DNA from: Arthrinium phaeospermum
Taxonomy: Eukaryota > Ascomycota > Sordariomycetes > Amphisphaeriales > Apiosporaceae
Direction of reading: 5' to 3'
DNA: 64,000 nucleotides
Assembly: GCA_006503535.1 (NCBI GenBank)
Contig: QYRS01000001.1
Coordinates: 992,001-1,056,000, forward strand
The position numbers and the translations under genes are program-made. Below are positions 34,426 to 45,413 of the stretch, in pieces. Positions within the stretch are counted from its first letter, which is position 1; each line of letters begins with the position of its first letter. The notes beneath the pieces were generated by a model that saw only the letters and a program-made list of their open reading frames with translations, was not told the DNA's origin and searched no databases.

Positions 34426-35327
34426 ATGCCAGCGCTCTCCGCAGACTTATACCACGTCGAGCAAGCCCCCCTGGCCCTGCGCCCCGACAAGGCCGCGCGC
34501 AACATTGCCTCGGACCCGGACCGCCAGCACCTGCTGGACCGGATGGAGATCCGCGAGCTGTGCGAGGGCTGGCCCGTCTACCGCGACGCCGCCGAGAACT
34601 ACCGTTCCATGTTCCACCCTGGCGCCTACATCACCACCTCCTGGGAGCAGGGCACCATCGAGCAGTTCATCGCCGCCTCGAAGGCGGCTTTTGCCGAACA
34701 GAGGAAGGGCATGTTCCACATCCTGCATCGAGTCACCGGGTAAGTAGTCGAAACAAAAAGACCTCTGCTTCCAGGACACATAACGTGAGGGAAGCTAACA
34801 ACGAAACTCGCAGGCAAACGGTCGACGTCCAGGGCGACCGCGCCGTCTCCAAGCTGAAAGTCACCATCACCTGCCGCATCACCATCGACGGCAAAGAGAT
34901 GGACAACGAAGCCGACTGCCGGTTCTTCGCCCTGCTCGAGCGCCGCCGGGCGTCTGGGGCGTCGCCCTCTTCACCCTCCTCTTCGACAAGGACAAGATGG
35001 TTGTCGTCAACCCCGCGGTAGGCGGCTTCGACATCCCCGAGTCCGAGGTGGAAAAGTACCCGAGGTAAGTCGGCTGCTGCCTTTTCCAACATGTGGTTTC
35101 TTTTTGCCATGACGTGGCCATGTGGCTAACGAAACAACAGTGGGTATCGCTATCTTTGCTGGTGTGAAGACAAGGTCGGCCACCCACCGAAGCTGGACCT
35201 GAACGCCCATGGACCCGAGCGCGACATTTTGTACAGGAAGTGCAAGGACTGGCTGGAGGGCAAGGAGGTCAAGCCGAATCTGACTGGAACGATATCATCG
35301 ATTACTAGACCAGCGTTACTGTACTAA
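34426..35327 (+). CDS. SnoaL-like (NTF2-fold) protein, broken by one frameshift
   Basis: Exons 34426-34739, 34814-35064 and 35141-35327. The first exon gives a typical fungal SnoaL-like domain (DRMEIRELCEGWPVYRDAA, then SMFHPGAYITTSW). In exon 2 the frame fails after CRFFALLER: continuing unshifted leads to a stop near 35019. The next frame instead gives VWGVALFTLLFDKDKM and continues through a good intron into GYRYLCWCEDKVG and the end. One more G in the GGG at 34948-34950 restores one 250-residue protein with all phases consistent. The family includes small cyclases, dehydratases and isomerases; no catalytic role can be assigned. Either a recent pseudogene or a sequencing error. Confidence 0.75.
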
Positions 35328-36125
35328 GTAGATAGCCTGGGAGTTTGGGGATATATATATAGCACTGCGAAAACAATGACTTCACGTTACTCAGGTCCCT
35401 GTGATCTACATAGAGTCTCACTAGATACGGACCCCTTTAGTCGAGTCACTTCACAACAATAAGTCATGGTGCCGAAGACGACCTCGTAAATACGGCACGA
35501 AGCCTTGTCCAAGAACGCACTCGACCGGAGACATGTAGCTCGCTGTGGGTATTAATATAGAAAGACGTGTAATTAAGCATTTGCTTAGCCAAGCCGCCAA
35601 GAGTTAGTAATAGAACAACGATATACACCACGCCAACCACCCTGGCGCACGGGTCGGTTCCCTGCTGTGGTTCGCCGCCCATGTCGTCTACCATGGCGAA
35701 GACGGAGATATACCCTCTGGACCTGTCAATGTCGTTGCCCGGGAAGACAACGTTGACCTCGACCTCTGGGCAGCTGATCAAACAACAGCCGGCCAGTCAA
35801 ACAGCGCACTCGCTTGCAACAAGCAGAGCGCAACCTCATGCATAGAAGAGTGGACCATTTCGACCCGAGCCACGATGTTGAATGTAGCAATGCCGCGTAC
35901 GCGCAAGATATGTACTATATAGAACGAGTGGTGTCACTTCCAGATCCAGTGGTGTGTTTGTGTTTGTGTGTGATAGTGGTGTCACGTGAGCAATGAAGCT
36001 AGTAAGGCCTGAGCAGACACTCGGGTCCGTTTTCACTTGAGATGGCACATTGTCAAGCTTCGCCACATCCTAATGTAAAGTGTCTTTTGGGTATCCGTAA
36101 ACTGCAAAGAATGGAACAGTCTCTT
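35328..36125. other. Spacer with a possible coding remnant on the minus strand
   Basis: About 800 bases. A minus-strand open frame at 35464-35781 reads like protein (EVEVNVVFPGNDIDRSRGYI, then a hydrophobic VVGVVYIVVLLLTLGGL) but has no ATG at its beginning (first internal ATG at 35694) and no recognisable family. Confidence 0.3.
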
Positions 36126-37539
36126 TTAGCCGGCGTGAGCTCGGCTGCTCCGCCTGCTAGACGTGTCCCAGCCCAGGACCTGTTCCCTGATCCAGTCCTC
36201 CGGGGAGATCGGGTCCAAGTCTTCGGCCTCGACACTGACGTGGACCTCCTTGAAAATCTGCTTCTGGCTTGCTCCATCACCGTCATCCTCATCGCCCCTC
36301 GTCGATCCCCGGCGGCTTCCCCAGCCCCGCAAGCTACCCGACTCCGAGGCGAGCGAGAAATCGAAGACGCTCAGTCGTATGGCGCTAGACACTCGTCTCA
36401 TATGGGAGGGTCTTAGAGAGCCCTCTTCTTGCTGCTTCTGCTCCTGCTGATCCTTGGCCGCCGGCGGCAGCTGGTTTGGGTCACTGGTGGAGGTGTCATT
36501 GCTGCGACCGTTGCCCCCTAGAGAGCGGAGACTTAGGAGGGGTCGAAGCGCCGGTAGAGAACCGGCGATAATGCCTATTCCTTCTTCCAAGACCGACCAA
36601 AGGCCGATCGCGCCGGTGCTGTACATAAATTCGGTCGGGTTATTGTACAGAGTCAAATAGCGAAGTCGGACGACGGTGGCGCAACTGGCACTAGAAACAA
36701 GAAAGATAACTGTTAGTAAAGAATACAAGGATTGAGTGGGAGGTATTATGAAGGCTTAGGTGCGCTTACAAAGCAGCCAGTCCCAGAATGATCATGACGG
36801 AGAATTTGACCGTCTTCTTCATGCGGATATTCCACAGCAGTATCCCCGGCAAGATGGCCAGCACCAAGTCGGTCACGATGGAGACGGCGGAGAAGAAGAA
36901 GCCGACGGTGCTGTTAAGGCTGTGGCTGCAAGACCCGTCGGTTGTCGCACCCCACAGCATGGTGATGGGATGGCAGATGTTGGCGATGGCGAGGATGAAG
37001 ACGACGGCCGTGATAGCTGTCAATCCCATGACGGCCCAGAGGGTCCACACAAAGCGTCGGCGCGCGTCGGCTATGCGTAGCAGCGTCATGCTGATGCTGC
37101 ATTTGATGAGCACCGTGCAAGCGGCGTAGAAGAACTCGGCGATGAAGAATATCTGGTTTCAAGACGGTCAGCCCCTCCTAGAGAGAAAATCGGAGGCGAA
37201 ACTACTTACTTTGGTCCCGGTTTGAATTTCAGCACGAGTGAGCGCATCCGAGTGCTGACCAGCGCCATAGTAACAGCACACAATCACCAAGGCGGCCGTA
37301 ACGGTATAAAGGATCTGCGATGGGAGGTTTCTCTGTCAGTTATGTTGGGTCAGAGGCACAAGGAGGGGAAGACCATCGCGCAAACCTACCAGACCGCCGC
37401 CCATGAGCCAGTCATCGGCCCCAAAGCCTCTAATCCATCTCCGCACTCCCACCCTAGCCGCAAACGTGAACCATGAGAGAACCAACAACACAATAGTGAG
37501 ATACAGGAGAGGAACTCCCTCGCCAGCCACTTTCACCAT
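36126..37539 (-). CDS. PTH11-like rhodopsin-domain integral membrane protein
   Basis: Four exons: 37539-37390, 37314-37210, 37152-36770 and 36690-36126, 400 residues. Seven hydrophobic segments are predicted with the fungal rhodopsin-domain hallmarks. These are RWIRGFGADDWLM after TM1, EFFYAACTVLIKCSISMTLLRI in the centre, and CHPITMLWGATTDGSCSHS in an extracellular loop with paired Cys. The C-terminal tail of about 130 residues is polar, charged and Ser-rich. Members include PTH11-like putative G-protein-coupled receptors, but most are uncharacterised. The ATG at 37539 is chosen because it puts TM1 at the N-terminus; the longer upstream frame is not supported. Confidence 0.88.
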
Positions 37540-39336
37540 GACGGCGGGGTCTGGAGGCTTCGTCAAGAAGGCGCTCGCAGTCGAAATACTTTCCTGGGTT
37601 CTTCGAAACGAAACCAGAAAGGTTTCGAATGGGGCCAGCTTCTCACCCAGGGTTATTATAAGAGAGCAACAACCCGTCGGGGCCCTATGACCCTCCGATG
37701 CGGGTAGTCGGAACGGATACAAATGGGTCGAGAGACGCTTGACTAGGGCGGTACGTTAGAAGACCCCTGAACTGACCTAGACTGATCATAGATCTGGGAG
37801 ATCATCCCATTTCAGCCAAGGCCTTAAGCCATTATTGGATTCAGCAAATCAACGATTTGTTAACATCCCATCAGTACAAAGATTGTCGTTCCCAAAATTG
37901 CCCTGCGTAACGGCACAATGCTTAAGGATCAGGGATATTACGACCGTGCGAAAGAGTCGGAATATCGGAGACTGTAGGCCAATAAAGGGCCACAGATTGC
38001 GTTGATGTTCGTACCAATAGGTCGCAAACTGCCAATTATAAGTGATGTAGGCAGTCAAATGGGTTTGGTTTACCTAGAGCTGGGCGGGTTGTCTTTCGCA
38101 ACTCAGTGGTACACGGACAAAAGCCCAATCTGAGGCCGACAAGCTGGCGGTCCTGGCTTCTTGAGTTGCGTATTGTAATCCAATACTATAACCAGCACCG
38201 GCGTGTCTCGGACTCAGCCTCTAGTGCGCCACCAGCCGCTAGCGTTGCCGCCTACTGATGCGCGCTTTGGGAGGAAACATTCCGCGTTGTTGAAACATGC
38301 TGAGCTAGCCTGTCAGTTGTCACAAGGCTAATCACCTGATGGTGTATTTTCAACCACTTGTGCTGCATAGTCGCCGGTTGAAGCTGGTTCCATATGGTAC
38401 TCTTCCAAAGAGCATGCCTGCCTCATAATAAATTGCGTACCGCAGCCAGCTTCTTGTCTCGTTTGGCATAGAAGCCTAGATCCGTCGTTAGTTAGTTTTC
38501 CAAACACACACTTGCAGTAGTAGTGTCGCGGCTAGACTCTAGCTGTAGTGCCATAAGCTTTTGGCAGCGCGGGCAAGATACCCGAGATGAATGCTATAGT
38601 TAGCGTCGATATGCAACGATGCATATTTCAAGCTTTAGATCGAGCAAGCTCAAGTAACCATGGGTTTTTGTGCATAGCCCTAGGTTGCCCTAGAGCCCGA
38701 AATCGTGGTGCGATTTCTACAAGCCGTCATCCAGCCATGACCAACTGGAAATAGTAAGCAGCTCGTAAGTGTAGGTCGATCGCGTTCTGGGCCAGCTGGA
38801 TGAGGTTAGGGCCGTTGGATGTGGAGATAAACTCGGACACAACCACACTCATTTAGCTTAGTCGTCAAAGTATCACTGGTTTTCTAGAAGATCAGAGCGA
38901 ACTGCAGTCAGCAAGCAGCCCTACCACATGAAAAGTAGGGACCCAGCATAAGTTTTCTCCCCCGCCAGTGGCCCAGCTTGGGTCTATGCGCCGCTGTACT
39001 GCATATGTCCAAATGAAAATGGGCCAAAAGACATATTATTAGCCTGTTAGTATGGGGCGGGATCCATCCGTCGCATGTCACAGGTGGGCGGTGTGCTTCC
39101 ACGTAGTCACCTCCATATAGGTAAGACCCTTACCCCTCAGGCGTTCATGCTCGATGTCAGCAAGGGGCGCAGCAACCGGAGGGAGGTGTTTACCCGCGGC
39201 CTGCTCTTTTAATCATCTTTCGACTTTGATTTTAACGAGAACCTGTTAATATTTCGTATTCTCTTGTATCCTTACCGTTTTCCCATCATTGCATTGAAAC
39301 CACACGAGCGGGCTCGCGAGACGGACATTTTTCGCC
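37540..39336. promoter_or_regulatory. Large divergent intergenic region
   Basis: About 1.8 kb between the rhodopsin-domain gene (minus) and the short-chain dehydrogenase (plus). No open frame with family resemblance. I looked for tRNA- or 5S-like boxes and saw none. Confidence 0.4.
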
Positions 39337-40368
39337 ATGGCCGAATTCCTTATTAATGACAATGACTTGCAGGGGTTGAAAGGCAAGGCGGTGATAGTCA
39401 CAGGTACGAAATTTTCCGACGACCTAGAGTTGGTCATGGTTGGATGAAGGAACGAGCCCAATGTTCTGACGTTGTCGGTGTTTAAGGGGGTTCATCGGGC
39501 ATCGGTCTGGCCACTGTTGAGCTGCTGCTCTCCTTGGGAGCTCGGGTGATCAACGCGGATATACAAGAGCCTGCCAAGCAGCCCGAGTCGTCTGCGGGGG
39601 GAGATTACGCCTATGTCAAGACCAACGTCACGGTCTGGGCCGACCTCATCGCCATGTTCAAGCGGAGCAAGGAGCTCTACGGCCGCATCGACTCAGTCTT
39701 CGCCAATGCCGGCCTGGGCCCGCGTGCCGATTACCTTTCGATGGAAGTCGATGAGAACGGAGACCTCAAGGAGCCAAACTACGACGTCATCGATGTCAGC
39801 TTGAAGGGGCTCATGAACACGTGCACGCTGGCCTTGTACCACATCCGACAGCAGGCCGACGGCGGCAGCATCGTGCTCTGCGGCTCCACGACGGGCTTGC
39901 AACGGCTTCGAGCCGCGGATTACTGTACGTATATCTACCTGCACCAAGTTAGCCCGAGCTCTCCGTGTCCTGTTCATAACGTTGATGAATCACCTAGCCA
40001 CGGCCAAGCACGGCGTCATCGGCTTCGGCCGCTGCCTCACCACCCTGACGAAAGCGGCGCAGCTGCCCATCCGGGTCAACACGCTCGCGCCCACGTGGAC
40101 CGACAGCAGCGTGCTGCCGAACCTGCGGGGCCTCATGGAGAAGATCGGCGTTGAGATCCAGCCGGCGTCGGCCGTGGCGCGCGCCGCGGCGCTGCTGATG
40201 GCGGACACCTCCCGGCACGGAAACCTGCTCCACGTGTCGTGCGGAAAGTACAAGGAGATCGATGACGCGGTGCTGCTGCCGGCCTTCGACACGATCAAGG
40301 GCGACTACCCGGGCGAGGACGATGTGTTGGAGAGGCTTATGGCAGTTATGGCGGGCGGACAGGCGTGA
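39337..40368 (+). CDS. Short-chain dehydrogenase/reductase (SDR)
   Basis: Three exons: 39337-39403, 39487-39924 and 39998-40368, 291 residues. The NAD(P)-binding TGGSSGIG (residues 22-29) is split by the first intron. The NAG motif (FANAG) and the catalytic YxxxK (Y168 STA K172, created by splicing at 39924/39998) are present. The catalytic Ser lies in VLCGSTTG. This is a classical SDR of usual length with a slightly extended C-terminus. It uses NAD(H) or NADP(H) to oxidise or reduce an alcohol/carbonyl substrate that cannot be named. No biosynthetic cluster surrounds it. Confidence 0.92.
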
Positions 40369-41276
40369 GGGGGGTTCATCATGCAATTACCCAATTGGTA
40401 TCGTAGACGAGCAAGCGATAACTACTTAAATCTTAAGGGAACAGCTAAACAGCCAACGTCATTGATGAAAGTCGAAAGTGCCTTGCCGATTAGTAAAGTG
40501 CAGATCGGGGGTTCTGTGGTCTTCACGTATGCACCCCGCCATGTGGAGTACATTCCCTCGTGACGGGGCTCGAGGAAGCTAGCAACTGCATTTCGCCCAA
40601 CATCATGTCATTGCAAAGAGATCAAATCGATGGACGCCTTCCTTGCCTGGCAAATCAAAGAGGCCAATTCGAACTTGAATTGAGTTTGACCGACCGAATA
40701 TTGACAGCAAGAAGTTGCCTTCGTCGGACGATTCTTTTTAAGCTTAAGTGTACAACTGAGGGTGGTGAGAGCAGGCCCCTTGCCTGTCACTGTCCAGCGT
40801 AGCGGTACGCCGTATCCGCATGGCTGGTAACCATTCGAAAGTTGATCTTAGCTAATTGCAATCTAGGCGGCCCCGAAATTGGGACGCCGAACGGTGCGCC
40901 GCGCAAAGTTTAATGAGCTGCAAAGAGTCAACCGTCGCTGACAGGAACAACTGCCGTCGCATGCTCATTTCCGTCATTTCGTCATTGGACCATAAGAATA
41001 GAAAACAGGGCAAGCGAGGCAAGCACCGCTGGGAAAAAAAGCTGCACGGCTGCAGCCTGCAGGATTAGTAAAGATCCCTCATTCTCCTCTCCTGCTGCTC
41101 CTTCTCGGCTTCAATCAATGTTCTGTTCAATTCGACAAGACGCCATGCCGCCCAACAACACCTGCAACGGCTGTGAGCGCCGCCTCGATTTGCTTTTTCT
41201 CTCTCAACTCCGAATCCCCACCTAATTACCTACTGTACCTATACCCTATAATGCATCACGAGCCCGAATCGCTGTC
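40369..41276. other. Intergenic spacer
   Basis: About 900 bases between the SDR and the next rhodopsin-domain gene. The C/T-rich stretch at 41075-41270 is probably the leader of the downstream gene. No gene seen. Confidence 0.45.
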
Positions 41277-42224
41277 ATGTCGAATGGTATTGTGAACGTC
41301 CAGACTGCACAGATACTCGACTATGTGTCTTCAGCCCTGAGCCTTGCCATCCTCCTCACCCGTCTCTCCCTCGAAACCTGGCGCAAACGCAAATTTGATC
41401 TTAACTTCTACCTTGCTTCTTCTTCAGTTGTCGCCGTTGTTGGACGTCTTGTTGTTACGCACTACTACCTGGCCTTCGGCGCAGCTGATCCAGACGGGGC
41501 TGGGCAGGACGTCGACTCAAAGACTTACATTGCTGGCCGAATCCTCGTCTTAGTCGCCAGAGTCCTATTCAGCCTCATACTCTGGCTCCAGATTGGCATC
41601 ATTCTCTCATTCTATACGGGTCTAGTGCACGACGTCACGGTTATGACCTGGGTGATTCGTGCAATCTGGGGTCTGGTGGTGGTGACCTTTATTGCCGTCG
41701 TCCTAGTCACATTCCTCGAGTGCAGGCCGTTCAGTCTGTACTGGTCAACGGATGAGCCTCAGCCTCAATGCCAAAAGGCCTATGCACAACTTTTGATGCA
41801 GACTAGTTGCAACATCTTTCTTGATGTCGTGGTCCTGATCATCGCGTTCCCCCTGACCCGCCTCTCGAAGCATACATGGTCCATGAGGTTGCGTGTTTGC
41901 GCCTTGATCGGGCTCGGGTTGCTATGTATAGCAATCAGTGCCACCCGCGCCGCCCAAACAATCGAGGCGCCTCATCAAGATGTGCGCGCAATATGGGCTT
42001 CGATACAGATATTTGTGGCCGTTTTCGTTGGAAACGCACCGTCCATCTACGGCTCAGTCAAACTACTGAGAAGAGAGAAGAGCACATTGAATGACAGAAG
42101 ATATGGGGCTGGCACGAGCAGCAGCGACGCAAGTAGCCACCCCCCGCTGGTGGGGCTTCAAAGCATCCGGGCTGACAACACTGACCCCGACGGCGACAGC
42201 AACCCCTCTAGCACATCATCATAG
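41277..42224 (+). CDS. Fungal rhodopsin-domain membrane protein
   Basis: Single exon of 315 residues with seven predicted membrane segments (first at about residues 13-33, last at about 240-260). It has a short N-terminus and a Ser/Asp-rich polar tail. The loop ECRPFSLYWS, followed by QCQKAYAQLLMQTSCNIFLDVVVL, resembles the extracellular Cys loop and TM5 region of fungal rhodopsin-domain (PTH11-like) proteins. It lacks the usual DDW motif after TM1, so it belongs to a diverged branch. Function unknown; receptor role is only inferred from family shape. Confidence 0.8.
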   Translation: MSNGIVNVQTAQILDYVSSALSLAILLTRLSLETWRKRKFDLNFYLASSSVVAVVGRLVVTHYYLAFGAADPDGAGQDVDSKTYIAGRILVLVARVLFSLILWLQIGIILSFYTGLVHDVTVMTWVIRAIWGLVVVTFIAVVLVTFLECRPFSLYWSTDEPQPQCQKAYAQLLMQTSCNIFLDVVVLIIAFPLTRLSKHTWSMRLRVCALIGLGLLCIAISATRAAQTIEAPHQDVRAIWASIQIFVAVFVGNAPSIYGSVKLLRREKSTLNDRRYGAGTSSSDASSHPPLVGLQSIRADNTDPDGDSNPSSTSS

Positions 42225-43358
42225 TTGAGTAGGTTAGAGGAGGGAGTTATCAAGAAACCTAGAAACCTAGAAAACCGAAGAATCAGATTTATCGAACAAG
42301 AAAGGCCAACAACAAAGCGGGAGAGCACACGATACTGGCCTTGGCATCCTTCATCCATGCGATCCGGCGGCGGGGTACGCTAAAGGCCCAACCTGAGAAC
42401 GCCCGTGCCCCCGATCGCGAAGTACGTCATCGGTTTTCTGCATGTCATCTCTTGGGAAAAGGAAAGATTGTGATTATCGGATGCCCTAGCAGGTTCAGGA
42501 AACAGTCGGCCCCTGACATCACACGTTACCCCTTACACAATAGATAGAATAAAAATTCATACGATACCCAGTCTACCGCTATTTGACAATTCCATGATAA
42601 ACGTGCTTTCTCAGTCAATGGCTAATGCCTCGGTATGGGGTGCCAAGGTTCAGGGCTAGAATCTGACGCGGGGAGAGATCTTTTGTCTAAGGCTGTGTCT
42701 ATGAAGCCATTGGACACCCAGCTCTTTTCTAAGACCAGCCATCATCTTTAATGAACAGACAAGAAGCATGATTGGGCCAACCCCTTGATTCTGGCACAAT
42801 GGTGTCTCAGCCTTTTTTCTTTTCTTTTCCCCTTAGAGCTTGGACTAAGAACATGCAGTTGGTCTCTTTGGGCCTTGGCACCTAGCCACCCGCGAATTTA
42901 CACGTGCAACGATGAAAATCCATCTCGGGACTAAGACGGATCGAACCAAGCTCTCGGGTGACTACATCTTCCCGATGACATCTTGTGATCCACCCAGCAT
43001 AACTTCTCATCTCATCACAAACCTGAAATTACCCACTTCTCTTGCTAAGTCTTTCCCGACCAACCACCACCGACAGCTGTGCATGATGAGTTAGTTACAG
43101 CCATCCCCATGAAAATTTGATTCTTCGGCTTTGTTTAGTTCTTGATTTGCGACACCCCGCAGCGTTGTTACGGATTCTTCTCTTCTAGACGAGACAGAGA
43201 GAGAGAGCGCACAGCTACGACCAATTACTGCCCACAGTTCCATCCATGGCAGTGATCCCCTTAGTGCCGATCAATCCGGAACCAACTGCTTCCAATCACA
43301 TGGGAAGACAAACTTCGTGGGGCTCACTCTCTTACTGCTAACTGAAAACAAATCCAAG
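42225..43358. other. Intergenic region upstream of the HET-C-like gene
   Basis: About 1.1 kb, including a GA-rich run at 43192-43208. A 60-residue open frame at 42912-43094 has no support. No gene seen. Confidence 0.4.
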
Positions 43359-45413
43359 ATGCTGTCCGCGCACCATTTGTTCCTGGTGTTCCTGGTCTGC
43401 GCCCTCTTCGCCGGGGGCGCGACAGCGTTCGGCGCGGGCTCGCTGCCCCTGACGTCGGAGTTCAACGGCTACGTCTGGCGGCACGGCGACATCACCGAGG
43501 TGCTGCAGTACCTGCCCTTCAGCTTCGTGACGCAGCACCGGTTCACGCAGCTGCAGCGCAAGCAGATCTACTTTGGCAACTGGCTGCGCGACTTCAGCCA
43601 GGTCATCGACACGACCTGCCTGCAGAGCATCCCGGAGCCCATCCTGCGCGCCGTCGTGTCCGTCATGGGCTTCATGGAGTTCGGCTTCGCCACCGACGAG
43701 TTCGACGTCACGCGCGACCGGCTCGGCTGCTACACGCACGTCGAGCACATTGACAACCCGCACGGCTACGACGACGACGCCAAGGAGGTCGACGAGCGCC
43801 TGCGCGGGCCCGTCGACCCCCGCGAGCTCGAGTTCGACCCCAAGACGGGGATGAAGAACTACATCGCCAATTCCGGTCAGGGCTGGGACACCTCGGCGGA
43901 CTACATCCGCAAGCAGCTCAAGGAGTGCATCGAGCTTGGCCGGAAGGGCCGCAAGGACGCCGGTGCCCGAAAGGAGTCCTTCATTCGCCTGGGAGCCGCG
44001 CTGCACACGCTCGAGGACTTTGCCGCGCACAGCAACTACGTCGAGCTGTGCTTGCATGAGCTGGGAGAAGTGGATGTCTTCGCCTTCGTCGGTGACAAGT
44101 GCAGGCTCACCGCACCGGGATGGCGAGGCAGGAAAGTCCCACCCTTGGTAACAGGAACATTCGGCATGCTCGACATCTTCCACAGCATGCTCGGGGAAGC
44201 CGACGACATGGCGATTCTGCAATCCAAGGGCACCCTCGGTGAGCTCGAATCGAAGTTGGGGTACGGAACCATGGCCTTTGAGCAACTTTTCGACCTCGTA
44301 AAGACCGCGCTCGGGGCCTTGAGCAAATTCACCTCCGACGCAAACCCTCTCATGAAACAGCTGGACACGATCGGGGAGATTTTCAAGAAAGCGACCGAAG
44401 ACAACCCAAAGGCAGGCGCAGACAAGCCGCCGCCTGCTACGGAGGTAAAAGAGCTAAAGGAGAATGCCAGCGGCATCGCGAACCCGAACCTACTCTGGCA
44501 ATCCATCGAGCCGGTGCTTTTTCTCCACGACCGGATGAAGAAATGGCTACAGGAGAGCGCACAAGACTCGTCTCCCCAGGGCTCCGAGGAACCCAGCACT
44601 AAACTGGGAGAGTACACAGACCAGCTTGTCTTCAAGTTTCTTGCCGTGATGCTTGAGTCGGCGGTCAAGGAGCTGCGCAACGCTGTCAAGGCAGCCAAGG
44701 ACAAGGTGGACGAAGAGGCGGCCAAGGCTGCATCGGCAGCAGTATACGAAGACGGATCCGACGCCTCCGACCCCAGCCACTCCGACCTCTCCAAAGACCA
44801 CTTCAGCAACGTCCTCAACCAGCCCGCCGGCCTCGTAGCCACGGTGACAACGAACTGGGCCACGCAACGGATCGTCAAGTGCTGGGACAACGACGACATC
44901 AGCGCCGACGAGACCATCGAGGAGATCCTCAAGATCCTGCACCACCCGGCCTTCGTCAAGAAGAAGTCGGCCATCCAGCACTACATGTTCCTGGCCGTCA
45001 AGAAGTGGTGGCGGGGGCTGCCCGCCAAGGAGAAGAACGTGCTGCGCAACAAGCTGACCAAGGCGAGCGTGCAGAAGCGCGGGCACGAGGCGCACGAGCT
45101 GACGCTCAAGGACCTCGAGGGCCGGCGCAAGGGCGCCGCCGTGTTCCCCGGGTCGCGGCCGCGGGTGCGCAACCCGCCCAAGAAGGACTCGTTCCCCATC
45201 GCCTGGGCCATCCAGGAGGCGGGCGCCGACATCCAGTGGATCGCGTCGACGCTGCGCGAGGGGCTCACGGATCCGCGGTACGCCACCGTCGAGCTGCTGC
45301 GGGGGGCTAAGCACTTCGCGACGGGTTCCGTGCGGATGGCGCTCACGGTCGCGACTTGGTTTGCGGGCGGGGCGGCGGCTATGGTTATGGATCGTTGGGG
45401 GGCGAGGGGCTGA
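43359..45413 (+). CDS. HET-C-like heterokaryon incompatibility protein
   Basis: Single exon, 684 residues from the ATG at 43359; a longer frame starts without ATG. A signal peptide (LFLVFLVCALFAGGATA) leads to FGAG, as in Neurospora HET-C. The Het-C family core follows: WRHGDITEVL, YFGNWLRDFSQ, FATDEFDVTRDRLG, YTHVEHIDNPHGY, then RLRGPVDPRELE and GMKNYIAN. The HTLEDFAAHSNYVELCLHELG segment and VTGTFGMLDIFHSMLGEADD complete the conserved part. Neurospora het-c alleles control vegetative incompatibility. Distant homologues exist in bacteria and the phospholipase-C-like fold has been proposed. The charged C-terminal 250 residues differ from Neurospora HET-C, so this is probably a paralogue rather than the allorecognition locus itself. 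Confidence 0.9.
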   Translation: MLSAHHLFLVFLVCALFAGGATAFGAGSLPLTSEFNGYVWRHGDITEVLQYLPFSFVTQHRFTQLQRKQIYFGNWLRDFSQVIDTTCLQSIPEPILRAVVSVMGFMEFGFATDEFDVTRDRLGCYTHVEHIDNPHGYDDDAKEVDERLRGPVDPRELEFDPKTGMKNYIANSGQGWDTSADYIRKQLKECIELGRKGRKDAGARKESFIRLGAALHTLEDFAAHSNYVELCLHELGEVDVFAFVGDKCRLTAPGWRGRKVPPLVTGTFGMLDIFHSMLGEADDMAILQSKGTLGELESKLGYGTMAFEQLFDLVKTALGALSKFTSDANPLMKQLDTIGEIFKKATEDNPKAGADKPPPATEVKELKENASGIANPNLLWQSIEPVLFLHDRMKKWLQESAQDSSPQGSEEPSTKLGEYTDQLVFKFLAVMLESAVKELRNAVKAAKDKVDEEAAKAASAAVYEDGSDASDPSHSDLSKDHFSNVLNQPAGLVATVTTNWATQRIVKCWDNDDISADETIEEILKILHHPAFVKKKSAIQHYMFLAVKKWWRGLPAKEKNVLRNKLTKASVQKRGHEAHELTLKDLEGRRKGAAVFPGSRPRVRNPPKKDSFPIAWAIQEAGADIQWIASTLREGLTDPRYATVELLRGAKHFATGSVRMALTVATWFAGGAAAMVMDRWGARG

